From Nocardia amikacinitolerans NBRC 108937 (GTDB taxonomy: Bacteria > Actinomycetota > Actinomycetes > Mycobacteriales > Mycobacteriaceae): a stretch of 64,000 nt of DNA. The DNA lies in NCBI RefSeq assembly GCF_001612615.1, contig NZ_BDAU01000036.1, positions 26,968-90,967 on the forward strand, read 5' to 3'. The translations under genes were made by a program, and so were the position numbers. Below the pieces are notes generated by a model that was not told the origin of the DNA, did not search any database, and saw nothing but the letters and a program-made list of their open reading frames with translations. Below are positions 9,024-19,978 of the stretch, in pieces (within the stretch, counting starts at the first letter, position 1; the number at the start of each line of letters is the position of its first letter).

Positions 9024-9334
9024 AGCCCCTTGCTATCAGAATCAGTCCTCAATTTCCAGCCTTATCAGGCCGAAAAGTTTGGATACGGGCACCGAAACAG
9101 TCGGCAGGTTTGTTAGGGACAGCATATTGCTTGGCATGGTCATCTGCATCATCGGCTCGGCGAATTTCCGGCACCCGCCGCGGCTTTGCCGCTGGCCGCA
9201 TTCCTTGGTCGCTTGACCAGCGCTTATGTTACCTGCCCGTGATCTGCGGTCGGGTTCGCCGGGTTGATTCGCAAACGCAGTGACCGAACAGAAACCCTTC
9301 GCTGAGCGGCGGGAGCTTGTTACGACGGAAAAGA

Positions 9335-9348
9335 GTGATATTAGTCAC
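9335..9348. promoter_or_regulatory. CRP/GlxR-like palindrome GTGATATTAGTCAC
   Basis: GTGA-N6-TCAC with a further A on the right fits the CRP/GlxR consensus TGTGA-N6-TCACA except for the first base. It lies upstream of the LysR gene. A second match lies upstream of the aldehyde dehydrogenase and PucR genes. Function is inferred from the consensus only. Confidence 0.4.
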
Positions 9349-9432
9349 AAATTGATTGGATAGCGGTGCAGGCCGAGTGACGGCATCCGCCACCAGGTGT
9401 CCGCCGGGATGCGACATCCGGCACATACGACG

Positions 9433-9473
9433 GAGGCGCTGTGATCGGCGGCAAACCGCGATCACAGCGCCTC
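9433..9473 (-). terminator. Hairpin terminator of the ALDH-SDR operon
   Basis: GAGGCGCTGTGATCG (9433-9447) pairs perfectly with CGATCACAGCGCCTC (9459-9473), and an inner CGG/CCG extends the stem. It lies 20 bp past the SDR stop. No T-tract follows, as is common in actinobacteria. Confidence 0.65.
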
Positions 9474-9493
9474 TGACCCGCCCGGGGTACTCC

Positions 9494-10327
9494 TTACACG
9501 CTCCTGGCGCGCTCCTCGTAGGCCTTGCGCTTCTCCGCGTCGACGTCGTCGAGGAACGCGTGGCTCGCGCCGAGCGCCCGCGCGATGCCGTCGCCGACCG
9601 CCTGCGGAAGCAGGCCGACGACCTGGGAGACGATCCCGGCCACCGCGGTGACCCTGACCTTCGACCGCGGCGACTCGATAAGCCCGACGATCGCGTCGGC
9701 GATCTCCTCCGGCTCGGCGGGACGCAGCAGCTTCGGCGCGGTCACGCCGGAGCCGAGCTCGGTGTTGGTCAGCGTCGGCAGCACCGAGGAGAAGCGCACG
9801 CCGGACTCGCGGTACTCCTCGCGCAGCGTGTCGGTGAAGCCGAGGACCGCGTGCTTGCTCGCGTTGTAGGTGGCCAGACCGGGGATGTGCGTCTCGCCGG
9901 CGAGCGAGGCGATGTTGATGACGTGCCCGCTGCGGCGCGGCAGCATCCTTGCCAGTGCCAGCTTGGAGCCCAGGATCACGCCGTAGACGTTGATGTCGAG
10001 GATCCGGCGGGTGATCTGATCCGGCTCGTCGACCAGCCTGCCGGTCGGCATGATGCCGGCGTTGTTGATCAGCACGTCGATCGGACCGATGGTGCGCTCG
10101 ACCTCGTCGAGGAAGGACCCGAACGAGGTCGCGTCGGTGACGTCGAGCTTGCCGTACAGCTCGAAGTCGCGCGCGGATCCGGACTCCTTGACGGTGGTCT
10201 CGTCGACGTCGCCGATCGCGATCTTGGCGCCGAGCGCATGCAACGCGGTGGCGGTGGCCAGGCCGATGCCGCGGGCGCCGCCGGTGATGACGACGACTTT
10301 GCCTCGGATCTTCGCCGGGTCGGTCAC
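9494..10327 (-). CDS. Short-chain dehydrogenase/reductase
   Basis: 277 residues, starting at GTG 10327, which overlaps the stop of the aldehyde dehydrogenase gene as GTGA. The classical SDR motifs are present: TGGARGIG (residues 15-22), NNAGIMP, and the catalytic Ser in INIASLAGE with YNASK. The C-terminal 60 residues (VGLLPQAVGDGIARALGASHAFL) are typical of actinobacterial SDRs near aldehyde dehydrogenases. It probably oxidises an alcohol to an aldehyde that the partner enzyme then oxidises (inference from the operon). The substrate is unknown. Confidence 0.9.
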   Translation of the reverse strand: MTDPAKIRGKVVVITGGARGIGLATATALHALGAKIAIGDVDETTVKESGSARDFELYGKLDVTDATSFGSFLDEVERTIGPIDVLINNAGIMPTGRLVDEPDQITRRILDINVYGVILGSKLALARMLPRRSGHVINIASLAGETHIPGLATYNASKHAVLGFTDTLREEYRESGVRFSSVLPTLTNTELGSGVTAPKLLRPAEPEEIADAIVGLIESPRSKVRVTAVAGIVSQVVGLLPQAVGDGIARALGASHAFLDDVDAEKRKAYEERARSV

Positions 10328-11931
10328 TTGTTGTCTCCCTTGAGTTTCAGCAGTGCGGGAATGTCGATGCGGCGCAGTCCGCGCGCGCCCGCGGCGCGCA
10401 TGGCGCCGAGCGCGGTGAGCAGCTTGGGGACCTGGTACGGGTACCAGAACAGTTCCTTCTGCTGGGTCGGCAGGATCGGCTTGGTGATCGCCTGCTGGCG
10501 GCAGTACTTGCGCACGCCGTTCGCACCGCCCCAGCGCGCGCCGACGCCGGAGAGGCCCCAGCCGCCCATCGGCAGCGCGTAGCTGAACAGGTTGGCGAAG
10601 ACGTCGTTGATATTGACCGCGCCCGCGTTCAGCTGGCGGGCGATGCGCTCGCCGCGGTCCTTGTCGCCGGTCCACACCGAGGCCGACAGGCCGTAGACGG
10701 AGTCGTTGGCCAGCCGGATCGCCTCGGCCTCGTCGGCCACTTTCATCACCGGCAGCGTCGGCCCGAAGGTCTCCTCGGCCACGCACGACATGCTGTGGTC
10801 CACGTCGACGAGCACCGTCGGCTCGAAGAACGTGCCCTGGCCGGTGCGCTTGCCGCCGGTGAGCACCTTGGCGCCCGCCGCGACCGCCTCCTCGACGTGG
10901 CGCTGCACGATGTTCACCTGGTTCTCGTTGGCCAGCGCGCCCACGTCGTGCTTCAGCTCGCGACCGTCGATGCCCTGGCGCAGCGCCTTGACGTTGGCGG
11001 TGAGCTTGGCGACGAACTCGTCGTAGACCGGCGCCTCGACGTACACGCGCTCCACCGAGATGCAGACCTGGCCCGCGTTGAACATGCCGCCGAAGGCGAT
11101 GCCGTGCGCCGCGCGATCGAGGTCGGCGTCGGCGAGCACGATGGCCGGATCCTTGCCGCCGAGCTCGAGGCTGTACGGAATCATCCGCTCCACGCAGGCC
11201 GCCGCGATCTTGCGGCCGGTGGCGGTCGACCCGGTGAACTGGAGGTAATCGACATTGCCGACCACCGCAGCGCCGGTCTCGCCAGCGCCGGTCACCACCT
11301 CGAACACCGGCGGCGCGCCGATTTCCCGCCAGCCCCTTGCCAATTCGAGCGCGGACAGCGGGGTCACCTCGGACGGCTTGAGCACCACCGCCGCGCCCGC
11401 GGCCAGCGCCGGGATCACGTCCATCACCGGCATGGCCAGCGGGAAGTTCCACGGGGTGATCACGCCGACCACCGGGTACGGGCGGTAGGCGGTGGTGAGC
11501 TTCTTGACCCTGGCCAGCGGGCTGTGCGGCGACGGGTGATCGTCGGCGAGGAACTTCGCGGCGCGACGGGCGTAGTAACCGATCAGGTCGGCGCCGAAGG
11601 CCGGGTCGATGAGGGCGTCGGCGCGCGGCTTCGAGGTCTCCGACTGGAGCACGTCGGCGAGGTGCTCGGTGTTGTCGATCAGCCAGTCCTGCAGCTTCAG
11701 CAGCCATTCCTTGCGGCCGTCGGGGCCGATGGCCTCCCACTCCGGCTGGTAGAGCCGCAGCTCGCGCACCGTGGCCGCGACCTCGTCGGCGCTCTGCGTC
11801 GGCACCGTGCCGACGATCTGGCCGGTGCCGGGATTGCGCACCTCGATGACGGCAGGCGCGTCCTTCTTGGCGGCCGGTTTACGCGTGGACGCCTTCTTCG
11901 CCGCGCTCGGCGCGGACTCGGTGTTGGTCAC
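10324..11931 (-). CDS. Aldehyde dehydrogenase family protein (succinate-semialdehyde dehydrogenase-like)
   Basis: 535 residues from GTG 11931. A Lys/Ala-rich leader (KKASTRKPAAKK) of about 30 residues precedes the catalytic fold. Catalytic Glu sits in LELGGKDPAIV, catalytic Cys in FNAGQVCISVERVYVE, and TPWNFPLAMP is the NAD-binding region. It converts an aldehyde to the acid with NAD(P)+. The C-terminal 60 residues (KPILPTQQKELFWYPYQ) go beyond the minimal fold. Similarity to actinobacterial GabD2-like enzymes is noted from memory; the substrate is open. First gene of a two-gene operon with the SDR; PucR is divergent. Confidence 0.9.
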   Translation of the reverse strand: MTNTESAPSAAKKASTRKPAAKKDAPAVIEVRNPGTGQIVGTVPTQSADEVAATVRELRLYQPEWEAIGPDGRKEWLLKLQDWLIDNTEHLADVLQSETSKPRADALIDPAFGADLIGYYARRAAKFLADDHPSPHSPLARVKKLTTAYRPYPVVGVITPWNFPLAMPVMDVIPALAAGAAVVLKPSEVTPLSALELARGWREIGAPPVFEVVTGAGETGAAVVGNVDYLQFTGSTATGRKIAAACVERMIPYSLELGGKDPAIVLADADLDRAAHGIAFGGMFNAGQVCISVERVYVEAPVYDEFVAKLTANVKALRQGIDGRELKHDVGALANENQVNIVQRHVEEAVAAGAKVLTGGKRTGQGTFFEPTVLVDVDHSMSCVAEETFGPTLPVMKVADEAEAIRLANDSVYGLSASVWTGDKDRGERIARQLNAGAVNINDVFANLFSYALPMGGWGLSGVGARWGGANGVRKYCRQQAITKPILPTQQKELFWYPYQVPKLLTALGAMRAAGARGLRRIDIPALLKLKGDNK

Positions 11932-11992
11932 TGCTGTTCTCCCACTGACGTTGTGTGCGCCGCGGTGCTCGGTGTCGAGCCGCTCCGACGCT

Positions 11993-12017
11993 GTGAATCA
12001 GCTCACTGAACTATGAT
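11993..12017. promoter_or_regulatory. CRP-like site and -10 box between the ALDH and PucR genes
   Basis: GTGAATCAGCTCAC (11993-12006) is a GTGA-N6-TCAC palindrome preceded by T, and TATGAT at 12012-12017 is a good -10 for the plus-strand PucR gene. The palindrome would cover the region between -35 and -10. A site at 9335 shares the pattern. Binding is predicted, not shown. Confidence 0.4.
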
Positions 12018-12052
12018 CGTGACACAATGACCGGGGAGTTTCTTGGCTCATT

Positions 12053-13375
12053 TTGTCAACCGGATCGGGCCTGATTGTGTCGAAAGTACAAAGCAGTGCG
12101 GGCGTATCGGCGGGCCGCATCGGGCCGAACAGCGCGGTGGTGCGCGACTGGCTGGCCGACTACGTCTACGAGACGATGCGCACCGAGACGCTGGAGCAGG
12201 TGGTGGACCGCCTCGACAGCGCCATCGTCGCGCGCGTCCCCGAGTTGGCCGATCGCGACATGAGCCGCGATCTCGCCGCCAGCACCCGCGCCCACGCCAG
12301 GACCATGCTGAGCGGATTGACCAGCGACACCTTCGAATTGGCGATCCCCGAGGAGGCGCACGCTTTCGCGCGTACCATCGCGCGCCGCGGCTTCGACCTG
12401 CGCCTGCTGCTGCGCACCTACCACGTGGGCATGGAGGCGGTGCTCGACTACATGACCGACGCCGTCGAGCAGCGCGACGTGCCGCAGGAGATCGAGCGCG
12501 CCGTCATGCTCCGGCTGTTCGATCGGTCGACGAAGTGGGTCAGCATGTCGGTCGAACTCCTCACCGAGACCTATATGGAGGAGCGCGAGCGGGTGCTGCG
12601 CGCGGCATTGAACCGCCGCACCGAGACGGTGCACGCGCTGCTGTCCGGTGAGGAGATGGACGGCGACCAGGCCTCGATCCGGCTCGGCTACCGGCTCGCG
12701 CAGCAGCACCTCGCCTTCGTGCTGTGGACCGACGCGTCCGAACCCGGCGGCGACGGCGAGTCGACCGGACTGCTCGACCGTGCGGCCGCGCGGGTGGCAG
12801 GCGAACTCGGCAGCGCCAAGCTGCTCACCGTGCCGTCCGGTGCCAGCGGGATGTGGGCCTGGATCGGCCTCGAGGACGCGGCGCACGCCGCCGACCTCGC
12901 CGCGCCGGGCAGGCTCGCGCGACTGCTCGCCGGGCGCGTCGACGCGCCGGTGCGGGTCGCTTTCGGGGTGCCAGCGGCGCGGGCTGGCGGCTTCCGCGCG
13001 AGCCACCGCGAGGCGGTCGCGGCCCGGCACGTAGCGGAGCTCGCACCCGGCGACGGTTCGCGCGTCACCGTCTATCGCGATGTCGAGATCGCCTATCTCG
13101 CCGGAACCGACGAGGCGGCCATGCGCGGCCTGATCCGCCGCGAACTGCGCGAGCTGGCAGGCTCCGACGCCAACGCCGTCCGATTACGCCGGACTTTGCA
13201 CGCCTACCTGGCCAGTCACCGCAGCCCGGAGGCCACGGCGAAGCTGCTCGGCGTGCACAAGAACACCGTCCGCTACCGGATCCAGCGGATCGAGGAACTG
13301 CTCGGCCATCCGATCGAGCAGCGCAGTCTGCCGCTGGAGGTGGCGCTCGCCTGCGTCGACGCCTACGGGGTCTGA
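12053..13375 (+). CDS. PucR-family transcriptional regulator
   Basis: About 440 residues. The C-terminal PucR HTH is unmistakable (LHAYLASHRSPEATAKLLGVH then KNTVRYRIQRIEELLG). The middle holds a GGDEF-like CdaR domain region, and the N-terminal helical part (RDWLADYVYETMRTETLEQ) is of the RsbT co-antagonist-like type seen in mycobacterial PucR proteins. The start is uncertain: TTG 12053 or GTG 12077, with GGGGAG at 12032-12037 rather far away. It is divergent from the ALDH-SDR operon and is a plausible regulator of it, since PucR proteins often control neighbouring catabolic genes. Confidence 0.88.
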   Translation: MSTGSGLIVSKVQSSAGVSAGRIGPNSAVVRDWLADYVYETMRTETLEQVVDRLDSAIVARVPELADRDMSRDLAASTRAHARTMLSGLTSDTFELAIPEEAHAFARTIARRGFDLRLLLRTYHVGMEAVLDYMTDAVEQRDVPQEIERAVMLRLFDRSTKWVSMSVELLTETYMEERERVLRAALNRRTETVHALLSGEEMDGDQASIRLGYRLAQQHLAFVLWTDASEPGGDGESTGLLDRAAARVAGELGSAKLLTVPSGASGMWAWIGLEDAAHAADLAAPGRLARLLAGRVDAPVRVAFGVPAARAGGFRASHREAVAARHVAELAPGDGSRVTVYRDVEIAYLAGTDEAAMRGLIRRELRELAGSDANAVRLRRTLHAYLASHRSPEATAKLLGVHKNTVRYRIQRIEELLGHPIEQRSLPLEVALACVDAYGV

Positions 13376-13381
13376 ATCCGC

Positions 13382-13630
13382 TCAGTCCACCTCGGCTCGC
13401 CGCACCGGCGGTTCGGTGGACGGCGCGATCGTGGTGTCCGGCAGCTCGTCGAGCAGGGTTGTCGTCGCCGCCGCGATGGTCGCCACGGCCTTGTCGACGG
13501 CCGCTTTGGTCGTGCTGCTGAGGCCGGACACGCCACCGACCTTGCGCACGTACTGCAGTGCGGCAGCATAGATTTCCTGCTCGGTAGCGGCAGGCTCCAG
13601 GCCACGCAGGACGGTGATGCTCTTACACAT
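13382..13630 (-). CDS. DUF2277 family protein
   Basis: 82 residues: MCKSITVLRGLEPAATEQEI, then YAAALQYVRKVGGVSG. This fits the DUF2277 family (MCRNI..L....PPAT..EI..AA.QFVRK), small proteins of unknown function. It ends 7 bp from the convergent PucR gene and is divergent from the DUF1266 gene. Confidence 0.85.
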   Translation of the reverse strand: MCKSITVLRGLEPAATEQEIYAAALQYVRKVGGVSGLSSTTKAAVDKAVATIAAATTTLLDELPDTTIAPSTEPPVRRAEVD

Positions 13631-13762
13631 GCGTGCACATTAGCTCTCCACCCGCCGATGCGGCAGGCCAAGAAACGAGGGATCTGAAAATCGCCCGTGA
13701 AGTCGTGGACGCGTCGGCGATAAGCACGGCCGCGAGTCGCTCCATGGGGAACAATCGGAAAC

Positions 13763-14599
13763 ATGCCAGCCCGCGGTATACCAACGTTGACGACCTTCCC
13801 CTACGAAGAGCTCGACAAGCGGGAAGAGGACCACTGGTCAGGGACCGCGATATCCGACGACGAGCTGCGCGCCCTCGCGCTCGGCGGCTTCTACTCGGCC
13901 CGCTGGGACGCTTTCCACGACGCCCTGCTGCTCGGACCAGAGCGGGAGCATCCGCTCGGCGACCGCAGGGAGCTGGCCATCGACACACTGACCGGCGCGT
14001 GGGGCATCACCGACGGCACCGAGGCGCAGGCCTCGATGGAGCAGTTGCTGGACGGCATGCACGCCCCCCTTTACGCGATGGTGCATCCGCTCGTGATGGC
14101 CTCGATCAACGCCAGCGAGCGCGACCGCTTCGGCGAGCGCGCCGACCGGCACCGCGCGTTCCTGCGCCAGGTCGGCGCGTTCCGCGGCATGGACAACCCG
14201 GAGGCGCTCGTCCGCGACTACGACATCTGGTCGCAGGCCATCAAGATCGGCTTCACCGACCATCTGGCGCGCCCGCTGCCCAGCGACATCCACGCCTGGG
14301 ATCTGGCCCGCGTCGTCGCGGTCGCCAGGATGGCGTTCACGGCCGGTTATTTGGAAGCCGACGTGGCCTGGGGTTATCTGATGCGGGCGCTGCCACTGGC
14401 CCAGCGCAAATACCGCAACTGGCGCCAGTTCGGCGACGCCTACCTCACCGGCTGGACCTACTGGCAGGCGTGCGAAGACCTCGCCGAACTCAAGAACGGC
14501 GGCGTCGACCGTCGCATGGAACTGCTCCGCCTCTGGACCCGCCCCACCAGCCCGTGGCGCCGCATCGCGCTGAACGACAAGAGCCCGGATCAGAGCTGA
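13763..14599 (+). CDS. DUF1266 domain-containing protein
   Basis: 278 residues, soluble, no signal peptide. The C-terminal half carries the DUF1266 pattern: IHAWDLARVVAVARMAFTAG, LEADVAWGYLMRALPLAQ and KYRNWRQFGDAYLTGW. An earlier GAWGITDGTEAQ is also typical. The biochemical role of the family is unknown; members occur in bacteria near secretion or signalling genes. AACAAT ends 7 nt before ATG 13763, so the transcript may be leaderless. Confidence 0.85.
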   Translation: MPARGIPTLTTFPYEELDKREEDHWSGTAISDDELRALALGGFYSARWDAFHDALLLGPEREHPLGDRRELAIDTLTGAWGITDGTEAQASMEQLLDGMHAPLYAMVHPLVMASINASERDRFGERADRHRAFLRQVGAFRGMDNPEALVRDYDIWSQAIKIGFTDHLARPLPSDIHAWDLARVVAVARMAFTAGYLEADVAWGYLMRALPLAQRKYRNWRQFGDAYLTGWTYWQACEDLAELKNGGVDRRMELLRLWTRPTSPWRRIALNDKSPDQS

Positions 14600-15325
14600 C
14601 GCCTCTGGCGTGCGCGCAGCACGGAGCCCACATGCGCGGCGCGCCCAATTCCGCCGGCCACGAGCATCCGAGCCAGCGCGCGAGACTGCCGAAGCGCGAG
14701 ACTTCCTGGTCGCGGCGCGCGAGGGTTCCTGGTCGGCCGTGGCTTCCTGGTCGGTGCGCGTGGCTCGCTGGTCGCGGCGCCGGTGCTTCGCGGCCGCCAC
14801 GCAAGTGGCCGGCTCCCGGCCGCGTGGCTTCCTGGTCGCGGCGGGTGGCTTCCTGGTCGCCGCGGGTGTGCCTCCCTGCCGCCGCGCACATATCGCCTGG
14901 CCTCGGCCGCGCGTGCCGCTCGCCGCTGGGCGCGGGCATCCGGTCGTCGTGCACGGGGCATCCGGCCGCTGCGCGTGTGCTTCCTGGCCGCAGCGCGAGG
15001 CTTCCTGGCGCGGCGAGTGTGCTTTGTGGCCGCGCGCGTGGCTCCGGCCGCGTGGCTTCCTGGTCGTGGTGCGTGTGCTTTGTGGCCGCGCGCGTGGCTC
15101 CGGCCGCGAGCCTCCCTGGTCGTGGCGTGAGGCTTCCTGGTCGCGGCGCATGTGCTTCCCGGCCGCTGCGCACATATCGTCTGGCCTCGGCCGCGCGTGC
15201 CGCTCGACGTTGCGCACATGCATCCGGTCGCTGCGCACATGCATCCGGTCGCTGTGCAGAGGACATCCTGTGCACAGGACATCCAGCCTCCGCGCCCGAG
15301 GCCGCTGCTGTGCCGCTGCGCGAGG
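14600..15325. repeat. Degenerate tandem repeat tract (GGCTTCCTGGTCGCGGCG family)
   Basis: This 726-bp gap contains no credible gene. From about 14700 to 15260 it is built of variants of an 18-21-bp unit GTGGCTTCCTGGTCGCGGCG, with longer duplicated blocks. GTGCTTTGTGGCCGCGCGCG followed by TGGCTCCGGCCGCG occurs at about 15018 and 15078. CGCACATATCG, CTGGCCTCGGCCGCGCGTG occurs at about 14884 and 15170. GCGCACATGCATCCGGTCGC is directly repeated at about 15214-15255. Long minus-strand reading frames exist only because the repeats lack stop codons. Confidence 0.8.
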
Positions 15326-16279
15326 CTAAGGGGTCGCGACGGAATCCGGCAGCGAGCGCAGGATTCCGCGTCCGTAGCGCTGGAACTGGCCGTCGTCGAC
15401 CATGCCGAGCGAATGCCGCTCGACGAGCAACTCCCATTCCGAATACAGCTGCGCCACACCGGGATCCGCGGGTCCGGCGGCGCCGTCCGCGGAATCGCGG
15501 CGGACCGCGAAGTTCACCGCGCAGGCGACCCGCTCGGTGTCGGCGCGGTCGGTGCCGGTGAAACGCAGGGTGATGTTGCCGTCGTGCACCTCCACGCCGG
15601 TCTCGCCGCGCGCGCCGATCTCACCGGGCGCGGACGGCGCGCCCTCGGTGGACCTGGCCCACAGCACCGCGGGGATCGGCAGCTCGTGCGCGTACCGCTC
15701 ACCGGGACCGATCGAGATGAACAGCAGCCGCCCGGTGGTGACGGCGAGCAGGCCGGGCCCGGTGCCCGCGGGCGGGTGCGCCACGGCGACCGCGGTCTCC
15801 AGGACGTACTCGTCAGCCGTCACGTAACGATGCAGGGCGGCTATCGCGGGCCTGGCCTCGCGGCGCGGCGCCATCCTGCGCACCGCGCGATCCACGTCCG
15901 CGCGCGTCGGGCCGGTTTTCGTCCAGGTCGGCGCGGGTGGGGTCAGATCGGGCGCCGCGACATCGATGCGCTGGGCCGCCATGATCTGGTCGTTGATCCG
16001 CTCCACGATCTCGCTCGCCGCGGGTACGTCGTGCTCGGCGATCAGCACCGGAAGCGGGGTGCGGTCGGCGGGCACGCCGGTGAGCACCGGGGTGGGGTAG
16101 CGCAGGTAGATCTCGATGACGACGGCGTCGTCCGCGCGCCTGCTCAGCCGGACTTTGAGCAGATCGGTGACCGGCACGTCGAGGACGCGCTCGCCCTCGC
16201 TGCCCGGCCGCAGGACGATCAGCCGTCCGCGACCGTGGCGCACAATCGCTGTGGGTGTCCGTAGCTCGACTATGTCCAT
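15326..16279 (-). CDS. Conserved hypothetical protein, possible PH-like domain
   Basis: 317 residues from ATG 16279 (MDIVELRTPTAIVRHGRGRL). The longer frame to 16420 is Arg-rich and lacks a better start. No membrane segment or signal is visible. A stretch near residue 170-210, GPGLLAVTTGRLLFISIGPG followed by alternating hydrophobic residues, looks like the lipid/PH-like fold of short bacterial PH domains. The last 60 residues (ELLVERHSLGMVDDGQFQRYG) resemble a SHOCT-like tail. Both readings are guesses from the pattern. Isolated between the repeat tract and ftsH. Confidence 0.65.
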   Translation of the reverse strand: MDIVELRTPTAIVRHGRGRLIVLRPGSEGERVLDVPVTDLLKVRLSRRADDAVVIEIYLRYPTPVLTGVPADRTPLPVLIAEHDVPAASEIVERINDQIMAAQRIDVAAPDLTPPAPTWTKTGPTRADVDRAVRRMAPRREARPAIAALHRYVTADEYVLETAVAVAHPPAGTGPGLLAVTTGRLLFISIGPGERYAHELPIPAVLWARSTEGAPSAPGEIGARGETGVEVHDGNITLRFTGTDRADTERVACAVNFAVRRDSADGAAGPADPGVAQLYSEWELLVERHSLGMVDDGQFQRYGRGILRSLPDSVATP

Positions 16280-16800
16280 ACCCCCTGCGCTCTGTCCGAT
16301 TCGCGGGTTCCCCGCGGGGTTCGATGTGCGGCTTTCCCAGGGTCTTTCTTGGTTCGGCGAGCCGTCACCTCCGTGCCGTGAGCTCGCGCGCCGCTTTCGT
16401 CTCATGGTGACGCGAGCCACTGCCTCGTTGCCTGTCGGCTCGCGTTGTCTTGTTCAGTTGTCCAGTGCTCCCGAGGGCTCGCCTCCGCGGCCGCCCGCTC
16501 ACGCCGGATGTTGTGTCGTCGCTCACGATAGGCCGAACATGCCATGATTGTGACCACTCGAGGTAAACCGGAGCGAGGAATCGGGAACCACCGTCGTCCT
16601 CCGACCGTTTACTTGTCGAACTGCACCAACTGCCGAACTGCGCGATGTATCGAGTAGACCGTACGCGGTAACGTGGCTTGTCCGCATCCGAACCCTCCCG
16701 GAATCGGGTAGGACCGGGCGGAATGCATCACGACGCGCCCGACGTTTCGCTAGGCAGAACCGGAGACACCGGAAAGGACTGGCCGCCCGGCCTACGCTCT
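16280..16800. other. Intergenic region upstream of ftsH
   Basis: 521 bp without a convincing gene. It must carry the promoters of ftsH (plus) and the hypothetical gene at 15326 (minus). TAGACC at 16655, TAACGT at about 16669 and TAGGAC at 16709 are candidate -10 elements for ftsH, but none has a well-placed -35. The ftsH frame is open back to 16678, so a longer N-terminus from TTG 16678 cannot be fully excluded. Confidence 0.5.
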
Positions 16801-19209
<2,409 letters not shown>

Positions 19210-19283
19210 GCGGGCGCCGATTACGCTCGACCATCGGGGTGCCGAGTGATTGCCGGCGCCTGAGATTTTGGAGGTGTCCTCGA

Positions 19284-19967
19284 TTGTCGGCCAATCATCA
19301 TGCCGTCGGCTCGGCGCTCAACGGTCGCGACGAGGTCGAGCGCAACGGTGCCATGCCCGCGTCGACCCTGCCTGAACTGGTCGCACTGGAGACCGGGCGG
19401 CCGTTCGACCAGGACCGGGCCGAAGCCGCGGTTCGGGAGTTGCTGATCGCGATCGGCGAGGACCCGGACCGCCCCGGCCTGATCGAGACGCCCGCCCGGG
19501 TGGCCCGCGCCTACCGGGAAACCTTCGCCGGGCTCTACCAGGAGCCGGACGCGGTGCTGAATACCACGTTCGACGAAGGCCACCAGGAACTCGTGCTGGT
19601 GCGCGACATCCCGATGTACTCCACCTGCGAACACCATCTGGTGTCCTTCCACGGCGTCGCCCACGTCGGCTACATCCCGGGCGAACACGGCCGGGTCACC
19701 GGGTTGTCCAAGCTCGCGAGGCTGGTCGACCTCTACGCCAAGCGCCCGCAGGTGCAGGAGCGACTGACCAGCCAGATCGTCGACGCCATCATGCGCAAGC
19801 TGGAGCCGCGCGGCGCGATCGTCGTGGTGGAGGCCGAGCACCTGTGCATGGCGATGCGCGGCATCCGCAAGCCGGGCGCGAGCACCACCACCTCGGCCGT
19901 GCGCGGCCTGTTGCAGACCAACGCCGCCTCGCGCGCCGAGGCACTCGAACTGATCCTGCGCCGGTGA
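19284..19967 (+). CDS. folE: GTP cyclohydrolase I
   Basis: First step of tetrahydrofolate synthesis (GTP to 7,8-dihydroneopterin triphosphate). 227 residues with TTG 19284 as start, chosen because GGAGG lies 9 nt upstream at 19270-19274; ATG 19353 would give 204 residues but has no ribosome site. Zinc ligands are in MYSTCEHHLVSFHG and EHLCMAMRG, and GYIPGEHGRVTGLSKLARLV is the pterin-site motif. First gene of a tight folate operon, 74 bp after ftsH. Confidence 0.95.
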   Translation: MSANHHAVGSALNGRDEVERNGAMPASTLPELVALETGRPFDQDRAEAAVRELLIAIGEDPDRPGLIETPARVARAYRETFAGLYQEPDAVLNTTFDEGHQELVLVRDIPMYSTCEHHLVSFHGVAHVGYIPGEHGRVTGLSKLARLVDLYAKRPQVQERLTSQIVDAIMRKLEPRGAIVVVEAEHLCMAMRGIRKPGASTTTSAVRGLLQTNAASRAEALELILRR

Positions 19968-19978
19968 GGGAGGACACG

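Larger units (their letters stand above)
9024..9493. other. Intergenic region upstream of the LysR gene
   Basis: This 470-bp gap has no convincing gene. It contains the AT-richer stretch 9325-9362, unusual for this chromosome, which includes a GTGA-N6-TCAC palindrome, and the hairpin terminator of the SDR gene at 9433-9473. The promoter of the LysR gene should lie here on the minus strand, but I could not assign clear -35 and -10 boxes. Confidence 0.6.

Noticed and set aside
10328..11740. Upstream part of a 748-codon frame ending in the SDR
   Set aside because: The part before GTG 10327 is antisense-like Arg/Gly-rich text in another frame of the aldehyde dehydrogenase gene. The GTGA overlap sets the real SDR start.
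13838..15459. Three overlapping long minus-strand frames with Arg/Ala/Thr-rich repeats
   Set aside because: They lie over the DUF1266 gene and a repeat tract that lacks stop codons in all three frames. No ribosome site or conserved pattern supports a protein.
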